A DNA stretch of 8,889 nt from Acidobacteriota bacterium (lineage in GTDB: Bacteria; Acidobacteriota; Polarisedimenticolia; J045). The stretch spans positions 4,016,473 through 4,025,361 of the forward strand of contig CP070706.1 in assembly GCA_020350085.1 (NCBI GenBank). The letters are read 5' to 3'. The notes below the pieces were generated by a model, which worked only from the letters and a program-made list of their open reading frames with translations, did not search any database and had not been told where the DNA came from. Both the position numbers and the translations under genes were made by a program. Shown here in pieces: positions 1 through 6,988 of the stretch. Every line of letters begins with the position of its first letter. Position 1 is the stretch's first letter.

Positions 1-1
1 A

Positions 2-2056
2 TACCCGTTTTCCGGCACGAACCACGACCTCACGCGCGTGCATCAAGGCTGGGGCCGGCCGAACGTACAGCTCGCGAAGGAGCGCGCGCCAAACAGCTTG
101 ATCGTCGATCAAGAAGCCGTGCTGCAACTCGGTGAGGTCGTCTCCTACGACATCGACGTCGCGGCTGGCGAGAGCGAGCTCAAAGTGACGATGGTCTACC
201 CCGATCCTCCGGGGACTACGTCGGCCACGATGCACCGTATCAACGATCTCAACCTGAAAGTGACCTCACCATCGGAGGTCGTCTACCACGGTAACGTCGG
301 TCTCGATGCGGGCACGGAGTCGATCGCCGGGGGTGTCCCAAACGAGATCGATACGGTCGAGAACGTGTTTGTCACCTCCCCGGAAGAAGGGCTCTGGAAA
401 GTCGAGATCGAAGCCGCAGAGGTCAATCAGGACGGCCATCTCGACACCCCCGAGGACGATGTCGTGTTCTCTCTCGTCGTCACAGGCGGTTTCGGTAGCG
501 TCTGCGTCGGGCCGACAGCGGACTTCACCATCACGCCCAATCCGACGCGCGTAGGCAATGACGTCTTCTTCGACAGCACCGTGACGGGAGGCGCAGGCGA
601 GCCGTACACTTATCGATGGGACTTCGAGAACGACGGCATAAACGACGCGTTTGAAGCCGATCCTGTTCACGTTTATCAGCGTCCTTACGAGGGGCTCGTC
701 AAGCTGTCGGTGCGCGACGTGGAGAGTTGTCCCGAAAAGGTCGAGCGGACGATCAGTGTCACCGGACCAGATCTTCGCTACGAGGAGTTCATCAACCTGA
801 CCGAGGTCGAAGGCAACGGCAACGGAGCGGTCGATCCGGGCGAGGTCTGGGACCTGACGGTGAACCTACGCAATCTCGGTAACGAGATGGCTATCGGCGT
901 GTCGGCCGATCTGAGCGTCGACGCGATGACACCCGGACCTGTGGCGATCCTGCAAAGTGGCGCTGTTTATGGGGACATCCCGGTGGATTTCGTCGCTTCC
1001 GGGATTCCTGCCTATCGTTTCCAGGTCGGTCGAGACTTCCCTTGCGGACAGGACGTGCTGTTCAACGTCACGAACATCGTTTCCACCGACCCGGACAACA
1101 TCTATCCGGACGAGCCGCGCGTGGTCCAGGTACTGGTCGGTGGTGCCGGCCCGGCCAACGAGTTCTACAACGACGGCTTCGAGACGAACCTCGGTTGGAC
1201 GAGCGCCGGTGGTGGAGAGTGGCAGCTCGCGGTCCCGCAAGGACTCGGAGGCGGCCCGGCCACGCCGGATTTCGTCCCGAATCCGGATCCGGACAATGCG
1301 CTCGAAGGTAGCCGGGTGCTGGGTAACGACTTGACCGGTCTCGGCTCGAGTCTCGGCAACTACGAGGACAACGTCTCGAGCACGATGACGTCTCCGCCGA
1401 TCGACGTTTCGGGGGCCGTCGACGTCACACTAGATGTTTTCCGCTATCTCAACATCGCGCCGCAGGACACGGCGACGCTCGAGGTCAGCGGCGATGGGCA
1501 GCAGTGGACAGAGCTGTTCTCTGTCGCCGACGGGCTGGCCGAAGGAGACTGGGTGCTGATGCACTTTGACGTGTCGGATCTTGCCGACAGAAATCCAGCG
1601 TTTCGCGTGCGCTTCACCTTGACGAGCAACGATGGCGTCGCCACTTCGGGCTGGAATGTGGACGACCTGACGCTCATCGGCGTGACGCGCGAGTCGTGTG
1701 AGCCGGTCACGCGCGCGACGCCTGGTGACGTCGAAGGCCTCACCGTGCAGCGCGGGACCGAAGGGCAGCTCGACTTGAGCTGGCAGCCAGATTGCGGCGA
1801 CGGTACGAGCTACGGTGTCTACCGCGGCGATCTCGTCGCCGGTTACGAATCGCTGGCGGCTGAGCCCGGACTCTGCTCGGTGGCCCCGACGAGTGCGAGC
1901 ATCCCGGAGGGAGCCGGCGAGGCGGACATGTTCCTCGTGGTTCCGAACGATGGCGTGTTCGACGGCAGCTTCGGCGTCGACAGCGACGGTGCGCGCCGAG
2001 CCCCTGTCGACTCGCCGTGCCACCCGCCGGATCAGCCCGACGCTTGCGCGCCGTAG
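2..2056 (+). CDS. C-terminal part of a secreted subtilisin-like (S8) protease with PKD and beta-sandwich modules (5' end outside window)
   Basis: The frame is open from the window edge, so the gene starts upstream; the GTG at 38 is internal. The first ~25 residues (S-G-T-N-H-D-L-T-R-V-H-Q-G-W-G-R-P-N-V) match the last helix of S8 subtilase catalytic domains; the catalytic triad is not in view. Numbering from base 2: residues ~30-165 form a jelly-roll resembling the P-domain-like region after many bacterial subtilases (N-D-L-N-L-K-V-T-S-P, Y-H-G-N). Residues ~168-255 are a PKD domain with the classic Y-R-W-D-F...D-P-V-H-V-Y core. Residues ~257-380 look CARDB-like (D-P-G-E-V-W-D-L-T-V). Residues ~385-560 are a MAM/immune-inhibitor-A-like jelly-roll (F-Y-N-D-G-F-E...W-N-V-D-D-L-T-L). 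The last ~110 residues are an Fn3-like strand set plus a Cys-containing C-terminal module. It is probably exported and degrades protein outside the cell. The protease call rests on the short N-terminal remnant and the module order; it could be another large secreted adhesin or hydrolase. Confidence 0.72.
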   Translation, partial: YPFSGTNHDLTRVHQGWGRPNVQLAKERAPNSLIVDQEAVLQLGEVVSYDIDVAAGESELKVTMVYPDPPGTTSATMHRINDLNLKVTSPSEVVYHGNVGLDAGTESIAGGVPNEIDTVENVFVTSPEEGLWKVEIEAAEVNQDGHLDTPEDDVVFSLVVTGGFGSVCVGPTADFTITPNPTRVGNDVFFDSTVTGGAGEPYTYRWDFENDGINDAFEADPVHVYQRPYEGLVKLSVRDVESCPEKVERTISVTGPDLRYEEFINLTEVEGNGNGAVDPGEVWDLTVNLRNLGNEMAIGVSADLSVDAMTPGPVAILQSGAVYGDIPVDFVASGIPAYRFQVGRDFPCGQDVLFNVTNIVSTDPDNIYPDEPRVVQVLVGGAGPANEFYNDGFETNLGWTSAGGGEWQLAVPQGLGGGPATPDFVPNPDPDNALEGSRVLGNDLTGLGSSLGNYEDNVSSTMTSPPIDVSGAVDVTLDVFRYLNIAPQDTATLEVSGDGQQWTELFSVADGLAEGDWVLMHFDVSDLADRNPAFRVRFTLTSNDGVATSGWNVDDLTLIGVTRESCEPVTRATPGDVEGLTVQRGTEGQLDLSWQPDCGDGTSYGVYRGDLVAGYESLAAEPGLCSVAPTSASIPEGAGEADMFLVVPNDGVFDGSFGVDSDGARRAPVDSPCHPPDQPDACAP

Positions 2057-2061
2057 GCGCG

Positions 2062-2081
2062 CGACGCAGGAACGTGCGTCG
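2062..2081. terminator. Possible shared hairpin between convergent genes
   Basis: A perfect 7-bp inverted repeat (CGACGCA, 6-nt loop, TGCGTCG) occupies the 40-bp gap between the converging stop codons at 2056 and 2097. Its position suits a bidirectional transcription stop. Neither side has a T-tract, so it does not look like a classical intrinsic terminator; it may only stabilise 3' ends. Confidence 0.35.
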
Positions 2082-2096
2082 TCCCTCAAGCTCGCT

Positions 2097-2771
2097 TCAG
2101 CGCGGCTTGATGTCGCCGGAGCCGAGAACGCTCTTCTTCACCACCTCGGGCTTGCCGCGGTAGGTGATGTCCCCACTGCCCCGGATCGAGAGATCGACGG
2201 CCTGCGTCGCGTGCAGGTCGATGTCTCCGCTCCCGAAGATCGACGCGCGAGCCCGGTCGGCAATCAGGCTCGATAGGTCGATGTCTCCCGAGCCTTTGAT
2301 GACCGCCTCGACGTCACTGACGGTGCCGCGGCCGACGATGTCTCCCGAACCGCGCACCTCGGCCTCGAATACATCGCCCGCGAGGCCTTCGATCGTCACG
2401 TCGCCAGAGCCGGCGATCTCGACGGCCTCGAGCTTCGGCACCGTGATCATCACCGTGACACCGCGGCGTGACGAGTACGATTCCTTGCTCGAGATGACGA
2501 GTGTCTCGCCTCTGACTTCCGTCGTGATCAGCCCCAAAATGTTGTCGTCGGCTTCGACGTTGAGCTGCTGCGGCTCGCCGATCTGGACGATGGCATCTGC
2601 CGATCCCTGGATCTCGATCCGCTCGAACGGCCCGACACTCCGCTGCTCGGAAGCGGTATTCCCGGAACCTTTAACGGTGGCAAAACCGTTCACCACGAAG
2701 CAGCCGGTCATCCACACGGCGGCCAAGGCGGCGCTGAGCAAGTACAAGCTGGTGTGAGGCCTCGTTGTCAT
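2097..2771 (-). CDS. Head-GIN domain (DUF2807) lipoprotein
   Basis: A 224-residue envelope protein of unknown molecular function. The start is the ATG whose first base is 2771, chosen because GGGAG lies 8 nt upstream and the protein then begins with a lipoprotein signal (W-M-T-G-C, lipidated Cys24). The frame stays open upstream to a TTG at 2993 that overlaps the stop of the next gene, but that extension is low-complexity and would bury the signal peptide. The mature part is the putative auto-transporter adhesin head-GIN fold: F-E-R-I-E-I-Q-G-S-A-D near residue 50, then six G-S-G-D motifs starting at residues 121, 141, 160, 180, 198 and 217. The 18-20 residue spacing fits one beta-helix rung per repeat. 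It is probably anchored in a membrane, facing the periplasm or the surface. It lies 218 bp downstream of the yigZ-like gene on the same strand, so co-transcription is possible but unproven. The family is clear; the role is not known. Confidence 0.88.
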   Translation of the reverse strand: MTTRPHTSLYLLSAALAAVWMTGCFVVNGFATVKGSGNTASEQRSVGPFERIEIQGSADAIVQIGEPQQLNVEADDNILGLITTEVRGETLVISSKESYSSRRGVTVMITVPKLEAVEIAGSGDVTIEGLAGDVFEAEVRGSGDIVGRGTVSDVEAVIKGSGDIDLSSLIADRARASIFGSGDIDLHATQAVDLSIRGSGDITYRGKPEVVKKSVLGSGDIKPR

Positions 2772-2989
2772 TGCAGGATCTCCCATCGGCTGTTTCAGCA
2801 AACTGCTCCCCTCAGATGAAGCTACCACGACCACCAATCCCGAGGGCACACCGTCGACATCATCCAAACGACCACTCAACCGCGCCCGCCCCCCCGAGGT
2901 GCCCGAGGCAGACGCCTCGCCGGCCGCCAACGGGAAGCGTGAGACGCGGATGGGCACCCCGGCCACTCTCCAGTGAACCGTCGGGCACG
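2772..2989. other. Short intergenic stretch between two minus-strand genes
   Basis: 218 bp with no convincing gene. It holds the ribosome-binding site of the head-GIN gene (GGGAG on the minus strand, about 2780-2784) and a 6-bp perfect hairpin (CGAGGC, AGAC loop, GCCTCG) at 2904-2919. The hairpin could mark the end of the yigZ-like transcript but has no T-tract. I see no recognisable promoter. Confidence 0.4.
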
Positions 2990-3646
2990 TCAATCAGACG
3001 CCGGCCTTCGAGTCACGGCCGCTCGGCCGGCGGTGACGTCACGAATCGTTGCCGTCAGCGCGGCGGCGCGACTTGCGAGAACGGACAACATGAAGCACGG
3101 CGAGGGCGAGAAGGTGCGCTGGACGTCTCTGACGAACACACCGCTTCGCGCCAACACGGCTTCGATCGCGCCCAAATCGTCAAAGCTGCACTCGAGAGCC
3201 AGCGTCACGCAGCGGAACAACTCGCGCCGGCGAGCCGCGGCGATAGCATCGCGAGCCGCGTCGGCGTAGGCGCGGGCCAGCCCCCCGGTACCGAGCTTGG
3301 TGCCGCCGTAATAGCGGGTGACGACGACGACGGCATCGTGAATCGCCTCGCGTTCGATCGCACGCAGAATCGGTGGTCCTGCGGTGCCCGCGGGCTCGCC
3401 CGCATCGTCGTACCGCTCGCGCAACCGGCCGGGCGACCCGATGCGCATCGCCCAGCAGTGATGCGTCGCATCGTGGTATCGACGGCGTACGGCGGCGAGC
3501 CGTTCCAGGGCCGATGCCTCCGAGTCGGCATGGAGGGCCTGCCCGATGAAACGCGAACCCTTGACCTTGATCTCGACCTCGTCGCCGTCTTCCAAGGAGA
3601 CGAAGCAGTCCGGGTCCGCAGGCAGTCCGTTCTCGCCGTCCGTCAT
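2990..3646 (-). CDS. yigZ: YigZ/IMPACT family (UPF0029) protein
   Basis: A 218-residue cytoplasmic protein, close to the usual ~200 of the family. The N-terminal IMPACT domain shows the signature elements in order: Y-H-D-A-T-H-H-C-W-A (residues 57-66), D-D-A-G-E-P-A-G-T-A-G-P-P-I-L (80-94) and V-T-R-Y-Y-G-G-T-K-L-G-T-G-G-L-A-R-A-Y (109-127). The remaining ~80 residues fit the DUF1949-type ferredoxin-like C-terminal domain (E-C-S-F-D-D-L-G at 152-159). Members are related to eukaryotic IMPACT, which acts on translation control; the bacterial role is not settled. No signal peptide is seen. The ATG at 3646 is preceded by no good Shine-Dalgarno sequence. Only 7 bp separate it from the large palindrome at 3654-3824, so that element must carry or border the gene's promoter. 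Confidence 0.92.
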   Translation of the reverse strand: MTDGENGLPADPDCFVSLEDGDEVEIKVKGSRFIGQALHADSEASALERLAAVRRRYHDATHHCWAMRIGSPGRLRERYDDAGEPAGTAGPPILRAIEREAIHDAVVVVTRYYGGTKLGTGGLARAYADAARDAIAAARRRELFRCVTLALECSFDDLGAIEAVLARSGVFVRDVQRTFSPSPCFMLSVLASRAAALTATIRDVTAGRAAVTRRPASD

Positions 3647-3653
3647 GACAAGA

Positions 3654-3824
3654 GTCTAGGAGCCTGCGCGGTAGAACGCTCGCGGCTGCGGCAGCGTGGC
3701 TGAGGCCAGATTCTGTTCGGATTCTCGTCGAGTATTCCGAATACACTTCCTCGAATCCTCACAGAATGTGACTCTCATCCACACGGCCTCGCTCGCAATC
3801 GTTCTACCGCACAGACTCCTAGCC
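3654..3824. repeat. 171-bp imperfect palindrome, MITE-like
   Basis: The whole interval folds back on itself around base 3738. The ends (3654-3678 and 3800-3824) are inverted copies of 25 bp with 3 mismatches; both contain CTAG followed inward by a 19-bp arm ending in GCGGTAGAACG. Further matching arms lie inside: ATTCTGT at 3710-3716 with ACAGAAT at 3761-3767, GGATTC at 3719-3724 with GAATCC at 3753-3758, and GTATTC at 3732-3737 with GAATAC at 3739-3744. The intermediate parts pair imperfectly. No open frame inside looks like a real protein. The length, terminal inverted repeats and CTAG at both ends suit a non-autonomous transposable element. CTAG may be a target duplication or part of the repeat. 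Confidence 0.7.
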
Positions 3825-4061
3825 CGGAATATTCATGAGCCCTTCGGCCGAAACGCCGCGTCTGCCCGCGGGCCGTCCCGCGGCCCGACAGTCCACTGGA
3901 CTGTCGGGCAATCCGTTTGGCCGGCGTACCGCCGGCGAAGCCGGAAGCGGGGCCCTTCCCGTGACGTGCCTACAGGCACGCCTCAGTCGCGAATTTCTCT
4001 GTGCGGGCCATCCTGCAGACATCCACGGCGTCTGAGCTCAAAGGTTCGTGAATAATCCGGG
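3823..4061. mobile_element. 239-bp hairpin-rich element with terminal inverted repeats
   Basis: The ends are inverted copies of 22 bp with 4 mismatches (3823-3844, starting CCCGGAATATTCA, and 4040-4061, ending TGAATAATCCGGG). The left end starts directly after the CTAG that closes the preceding palindrome. The inside is a run of strong hairpins: GGGCCG/CGGCCC (3870-3886), a perfect 12-bp stem (3884-3908), CCGGCG/CGCCGG (3921-3935), CCGGC/GCCGG (3932-3944) and CGTGCCT/AGGCACG (3965-3980). Short open frames across it on both strands are products of the palindromes. I read it as a MITE or insertion-sequence remnant. No target duplication is evident and no transposase is present. Confidence 0.55.
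3884..3908. repeat. Perfect 12-bp inverted repeat (hairpin)
   Basis: CCCGACAGTCCA and its exact reverse complement are separated by one base. It is the strongest single hairpin in the window and sits inside the hairpin-rich element. It could act as a transcription stop or be a structural part of the mobile element; no T-tract follows. Confidence 0.7.
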
Positions 4062-4148
4062 CTCACCTGCGTCGGCGACAATGCGTCCAGCGACAGCGCC
4101 GCGTCGCCTCGTGGCTGCGAATCGGGAATAATCGTCCGCAGCGGGATC
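4062..4148. other. Non-coding leader upstream of the gene at 4176
   Basis: About 90 bp between the mobile element and the next gene. It probably contains that gene's promoter. An AATAAT at 4127-4132 resembles a -10 box, but no matching -35 box is visible at the right distance, so I do not call a promoter. Confidence 0.3.
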
Positions 4149-4175
4149 GTGTTGGCCCGCAACGGGAGGCCCCCG

Positions 4176-5873
4176 ATGAGCGGACGACGTTCGAGACTCG
4201 CCGCTGCCGGGCTGTCGATGAGTGTGATGCCGATCGCGATGGCGATCGCGGCCGTCGATTCGCCCGACGCGGAGCAAAGCGCCGCCGCGTCAGCCTGCGC
4301 CCTCGACGAGTCACACTGGCTCGTGGCAAGCGGAGAGGTTCTCGTCGAGCACCCGGCCGCACAACCGGTATGGCGCAGTCCTCTCGGCCCGATCGCGGCA
4401 CTGGCCTGCGCGCCCCAGCGTGTGATCGTCGCCGTGCGCGAAGAGAACACCACTCATCTGCTCGTGCTCGAACGCCCTGGCGAGTCTTGGATCGAGCGCG
4501 GGTCGCGGCGAGTGCGTGGCGTGCCGAAAGAGCTTCTGCTCGCTGGCGATCAGATCGTCCTGATCGTCGCTCGCCGGCGCACTACCGAGCTGGTTCTGCT
4601 CGATCCCGATCCCGACCAGCGTCCGATCACACGCGAGTTGACGGAAGCTCCCTCTGCCGCTGCCATCGCGTCCGACGGGACGGCGCTGCTGATCGCCTCG
4701 GGTGAGCGGATCAAGTCCTACACGCTTCCGGACGGTCGTACGTGGCGCGTCTACCCGTTCGATGAGGAGATCAACACGCTCGGCACTCTTCCCGGCGTGC
4801 GCTGGACCCTGGTTGGGCTCGGCGAGCGCGTCGTCTCGATCGACTTCGACGATGCCCCCGGCCGAGCGACGATGCGCTACCGGGCCGAGGCTCAGCTGAG
4901 CGGTCTCGTACACGCGGCGGCGTGGACCGATGAAGGCCGAGCGGCCGTGGTGTTGGCCGGCGCGCCGAGACGGCTGTACCTACTGCAGGGCTCGGATCTG
5001 TCGATCCTCGACCAGCGACTGTTCAACGAGTCCTTCACCACGCTGGCGTTGCTCGAAGGTGAGGCGGTCGTGTTGGTCGATGCCGAAGGGCGCACCGTGC
5101 GTCGCGAGCTACCGCAGCGGCAGATCGCTAGGGCGATGGCCGTCCCTTCGCGGTACGCGCCGGACTCGGCATGGCAGACCATCGCTGCCGAAGTGCCGAC
5201 CGAGAGGACGCAGGGCGCTGACGCGCCAGACACGCGAGAAGCGAGTCCGGTCGCGCCGGTTGCCGAAACGGTACCCGCGCCGGCGGAGCGTCCGGGTCGG
5301 GCGGCTGATCCTCCGGCCGTGATGCCGCCAGCCCCGGTGCGCAGCGTAGATCCGGAGCGCCGCGGTTTTCCGACGTCTGAAGAGCCAAAACCCTTGCAGG
5401 TCCCGCCCCCACCGCCCGAACCACGCCCCGAGAAACCGAAGGAGCCAAAGCGGGACGCGCCCGCAGAGACAGCTCCCAGCCTCGAGTCCTCCCCGCCGGG
5501 CAAGATCAAACCGGTCGTCCCGCCGCCGCGGATCGATTTGCCTGAGACCCCGCCTGACGCCTCGGCCTCCGACGTGCTCGAGATCGTCCCGCCAGCGGCG
5601 ATCGTCGGTCGGATCACAGGGCAGAACGGCCTCGTCGAGCAGGTGCTCATCGTCGGACCGAACAGCATCCTCGAAGAGCGCGCGCGGTTGCGGCCCCAGA
5701 CCGACAACGGGACGAGCTACTTCAGCTTCGGCGAGTTGCCCGAGGGGCGCTATCGCGTGATGCTCTTCGGCCGTAGCGGAGCCAGCTTGTCGACTAGACC
5801 TCGGATCGCAGAGGTGAGCGTCGATGCTTCGACCGGAGCGCGTGCCGACTTCGAGGTGCTCGGCCCGCTCTGA
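4176..5873 (+). CDS. Exported protein: propeller-like domain, proline-rich linker, C-terminal beta-sandwich
   Basis: 565 residues. The ATG at 4176 is chosen over the GTG at 4149 because GGGAGG (4164-4169) stands 6 nt before it and the protein then begins with a typical signal peptide (M-S-G-R-R-S-R, then a hydrophobic stretch to about residue 26). Residues ~35-320 are repeated short beta-strand units (such as V-I-V-A-V-R, Q-I-V-L-I-V-A, T-A-L-L-I-A-S-G) that read like a degenerate beta-propeller; I recognise no specific family. Residues ~340-460 are rich in proline, glutamate and lysine (V-P-P-P-P-P-E-P-R-P-E-K-P-K-E-P-K), like the extended linker of TonB. The last ~100 residues (from I-V-G-R-I-T-G) end in F-S-F-G-E-L-P-E-G-R-Y-R-V-M-L-F-G, a pattern of carboxypeptidase-regulatory-like beta-sandwiches. 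No lipobox, catalytic motif or TonB C-terminal domain is seen. It may be periplasmic or surface-exposed and bind a partner through its C-terminal domain. Function unknown. Confidence 0.8.
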   Translation: MSGRRSRLAAAGLSMSVMPIAMAIAAVDSPDAEQSAAASACALDESHWLVASGEVLVEHPAAQPVWRSPLGPIAALACAPQRVIVAVREENTTHLLVLERPGESWIERGSRRVRGVPKELLLAGDQIVLIVARRRTTELVLLDPDPDQRPITRELTEAPSAAAIASDGTALLIASGERIKSYTLPDGRTWRVYPFDEEINTLGTLPGVRWTLVGLGERVVSIDFDDAPGRATMRYRAEAQLSGLVHAAAWTDEGRAAVVLAGAPRRLYLLQGSDLSILDQRLFNESFTTLALLEGEAVVLVDAEGRTVRRELPQRQIARAMAVPSRYAPDSAWQTIAAEVPTERTQGADAPDTREASPVAPVAETVPAPAERPGRAADPPAVMPPAPVRSVDPERRGFPTSEEPKPLQVPPPPPEPRPEKPKEPKRDAPAETAPSLESSPPGKIKPVVPPPRIDLPETPPDASASDVLEIVPPAAIVGRITGQNGLVEQVLIVGPNSILEERARLRPQTDNGTSYFSFGELPEGRYRVMLFGRSGASLSTRPRIAEVSVDASTGARADFEVLGPL

Positions 5874-5907
5874 GCGTCCTGGTGACAGGAGTCGGCTCGC
5901 CGCATTC

Positions 5908-5921
5908 CGGCGTACGCGCCG
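5908..5921 (+). other. Small UACG-loop hairpin before the asparaginase RBS
   Basis: CGGCG and CGCCG enclose a TACG tetraloop (UNCG-type in RNA) in the 62-bp gap between two same-strand genes, a few bases before the Shine-Dalgarno site. It may be an mRNA processing or stability element, or chance in GC-rich DNA. Confidence 0.2.
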
Positions 5922-5935
5922 CGAGAGGAGCAGCC

Positions 5936-6988
5936 ATGCGTACTCGAGTCCTCGTCTCATGCTTGCTGATGGCGGTCTTGGCCAGCTGCGCGCCGACTGA
6001 GGTCTCTCCGCCTTCATCGAGCGTCTCGTCCGAATCGAGCGAGTCGGCCGAATCGGACCGACTGGGTCGGGAGACGGCGGCGCAGCTGGAGTGGGCGATC
6101 GCGATCCACGGTGGCGCTGGAACCGTTTCTGCCGACAAAGAGCAGCACTATTTGCAGTCGCTGTCCGATGCGCTCGAACTAGGCCGGCGAATCCTCGAAG
6201 GTGGCGGCAGCAGCCTCGACGCCGTCGAGCAGGTCATCCGCAACATGGAAGACGATCCGCTGTTCAACGCCGGCAAGGGGGCAGTGTTCACGAACGCTGG
6301 CACGAACGAACTCGACGCGGCGATCCTGGACGGGCGTGACCTCGGTTGCGGCGCGGTCACGGGCATTCGACGAGTCAAGAATCCGATCACGCTGGCGCGC
6401 ATCGTGATGGAGCAGACCAAGCACGTTTTTCTCGCAGGTGAGGGAGCCGAGGCACTGGCCGTCGAGCACGGGCTCGAGATGGTCGAGTCGGACTACTTTT
6501 TCACCCAGTCTCGCTTCGATAGCCTGCAGCGCGCACTCGAGCGCGAGAAGCAGAGCCGGACGAAACTGCCTGCTGATGCACACGGCACCGTGGGCGCCGT
6601 GGCGCTCGACCGGGAGGGCAATCTCGCAGCGGCCACGTCGACGGGTGGTCTGACCAACAAGCGTTTCGGACGCATCGGCGACGTACCGGTGATCGGCGCC
6701 GGAACTTATGCAGACAATGAATCATGTGCCATATCGTGTACCGGGGTCGGAGAAGAATTCATTCGTCACACCGTTGCGCGCACCGTGTCCGTGTTGATCG
6801 AGTACCGTGGCATGGAACTCGAAGACGCTGCGAACGAGTTGATCTTCGAGACGTTGAAGCAAGGTGACGGGGGGCTGATCGGCGTGAATCGTCGCGGAGC
6901 GATCACGCTGGCTTTCAGCACCACCGGGATGCCTCGCGGTGCTGCGGACTCGACCGGTCGCTTCGAAGTCGCGGTTGGGAAGAACTGA
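5936..6988 (+). CDS. iaaA: Plant-type isoaspartyl peptidase / L-asparaginase, predicted lipoprotein
   Basis: A 350-residue Ntn-hydrolase. It hydrolyses isoaspartyl dipeptides and L-asparagine, and matures by self-cleavage into alpha and beta chains. The ATG at 5936 is chosen because AGAGGAG lies 5 nt upstream and it opens a lipoprotein signal with lipobox L-A-S-C (Cys18); a GTG at 5882 would add residues before the signal. A Ser-rich linker (~22-40) precedes the catalytic fold, which starts at I-A-I-H-G-G-A-G (~55-62). N-A-G-K-G-A-V-F-T and D-A-A-I-L-D-G follow. H-G-T-V-G-A-V-A-L-D provides the nucleophile Thr218, the first residue of the beta chain. T-S-T-G-G, R-I-G-D-V-P-V-I-G-A-G and the substrate-pocket region C-T-G-V-G-E all look intact. 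Family members are mostly cytosolic, so a lipid anchor is notable. The stop TGA is followed at once by an in-frame TAG. The selenoprotein gene starts 17 bp downstream, implying co-transcription. Confidence 0.93.
   Translation: MRTRVLVSCLLMAVLASCAPTEVSPPSSSVSSESSESAESDRLGRETAAQLEWAIAIHGGAGTVSADKEQHYLQSLSDALELGRRILEGGGSSLDAVEQVIRNMEDDPLFNAGKGAVFTNAGTNELDAAILDGRDLGCGAVTGIRRVKNPITLARIVMEQTKHVFLAGEGAEALAVEHGLEMVESDYFFTQSRFDSLQRALEREKQSRTKLPADAHGTVGAVALDREGNLAAATSTGGLTNKRFGRIGDVPVIGAGTYADNESCAISCTGVGEEFIRHTVARTVSVLIEYRGMELEDAANELIFETLKQGDGGLIGVNRRGAITLAFSTTGMPRGAADSTGRFEVAVGKN

Noticed and set aside
1430..2089. 219-residue minus-strand open frame opposite the protease C-terminus
   Set aside because: Antisense shadow; the plus strand has coherent beta-sandwich domains over the same bases.
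2772..2993. N-terminal extension of the head-GIN gene to a TTG overlapping the yigZ stop
   Set aside because: The extension is low-complexity and would place a clear lipoprotein signal and its ribosome-binding site inside the protein.
2765..3703. 312-residue plus-strand open frame across the yigZ-like gene
   Set aside because: Antisense shadow in GC-rich DNA; arginine-rich with no domain pattern, while the minus strand has unmistakable IMPACT motifs.
3654..3824. tRNA or other known structured RNA gene
   Set aside because: No cloverleaf, TPsiC-like arm or familiar RNA core is visible; the pairing is one long hairpin.
3839..3980. CRISPR array
   Set aside because: The palindromes differ from each other and there are no identical direct repeats with regular spacers.
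3696..4055. Short open frames on both strands across the inverted-repeat region
   Set aside because: They run through palindromes and have no start signals or recognisable protein pattern.
4104..4132. Sigma-70 promoter before the gene at 4176
   Set aside because: An AATAAT is present but the -35 position reads TCGCCT, which does not match; too weak to call.
5109..6017. 302-residue minus-strand open frame across the proline-rich region
   Set aside because: Mirror of the proline- and glutamate-rich coding sequence; no family pattern and no ribosome-binding site.
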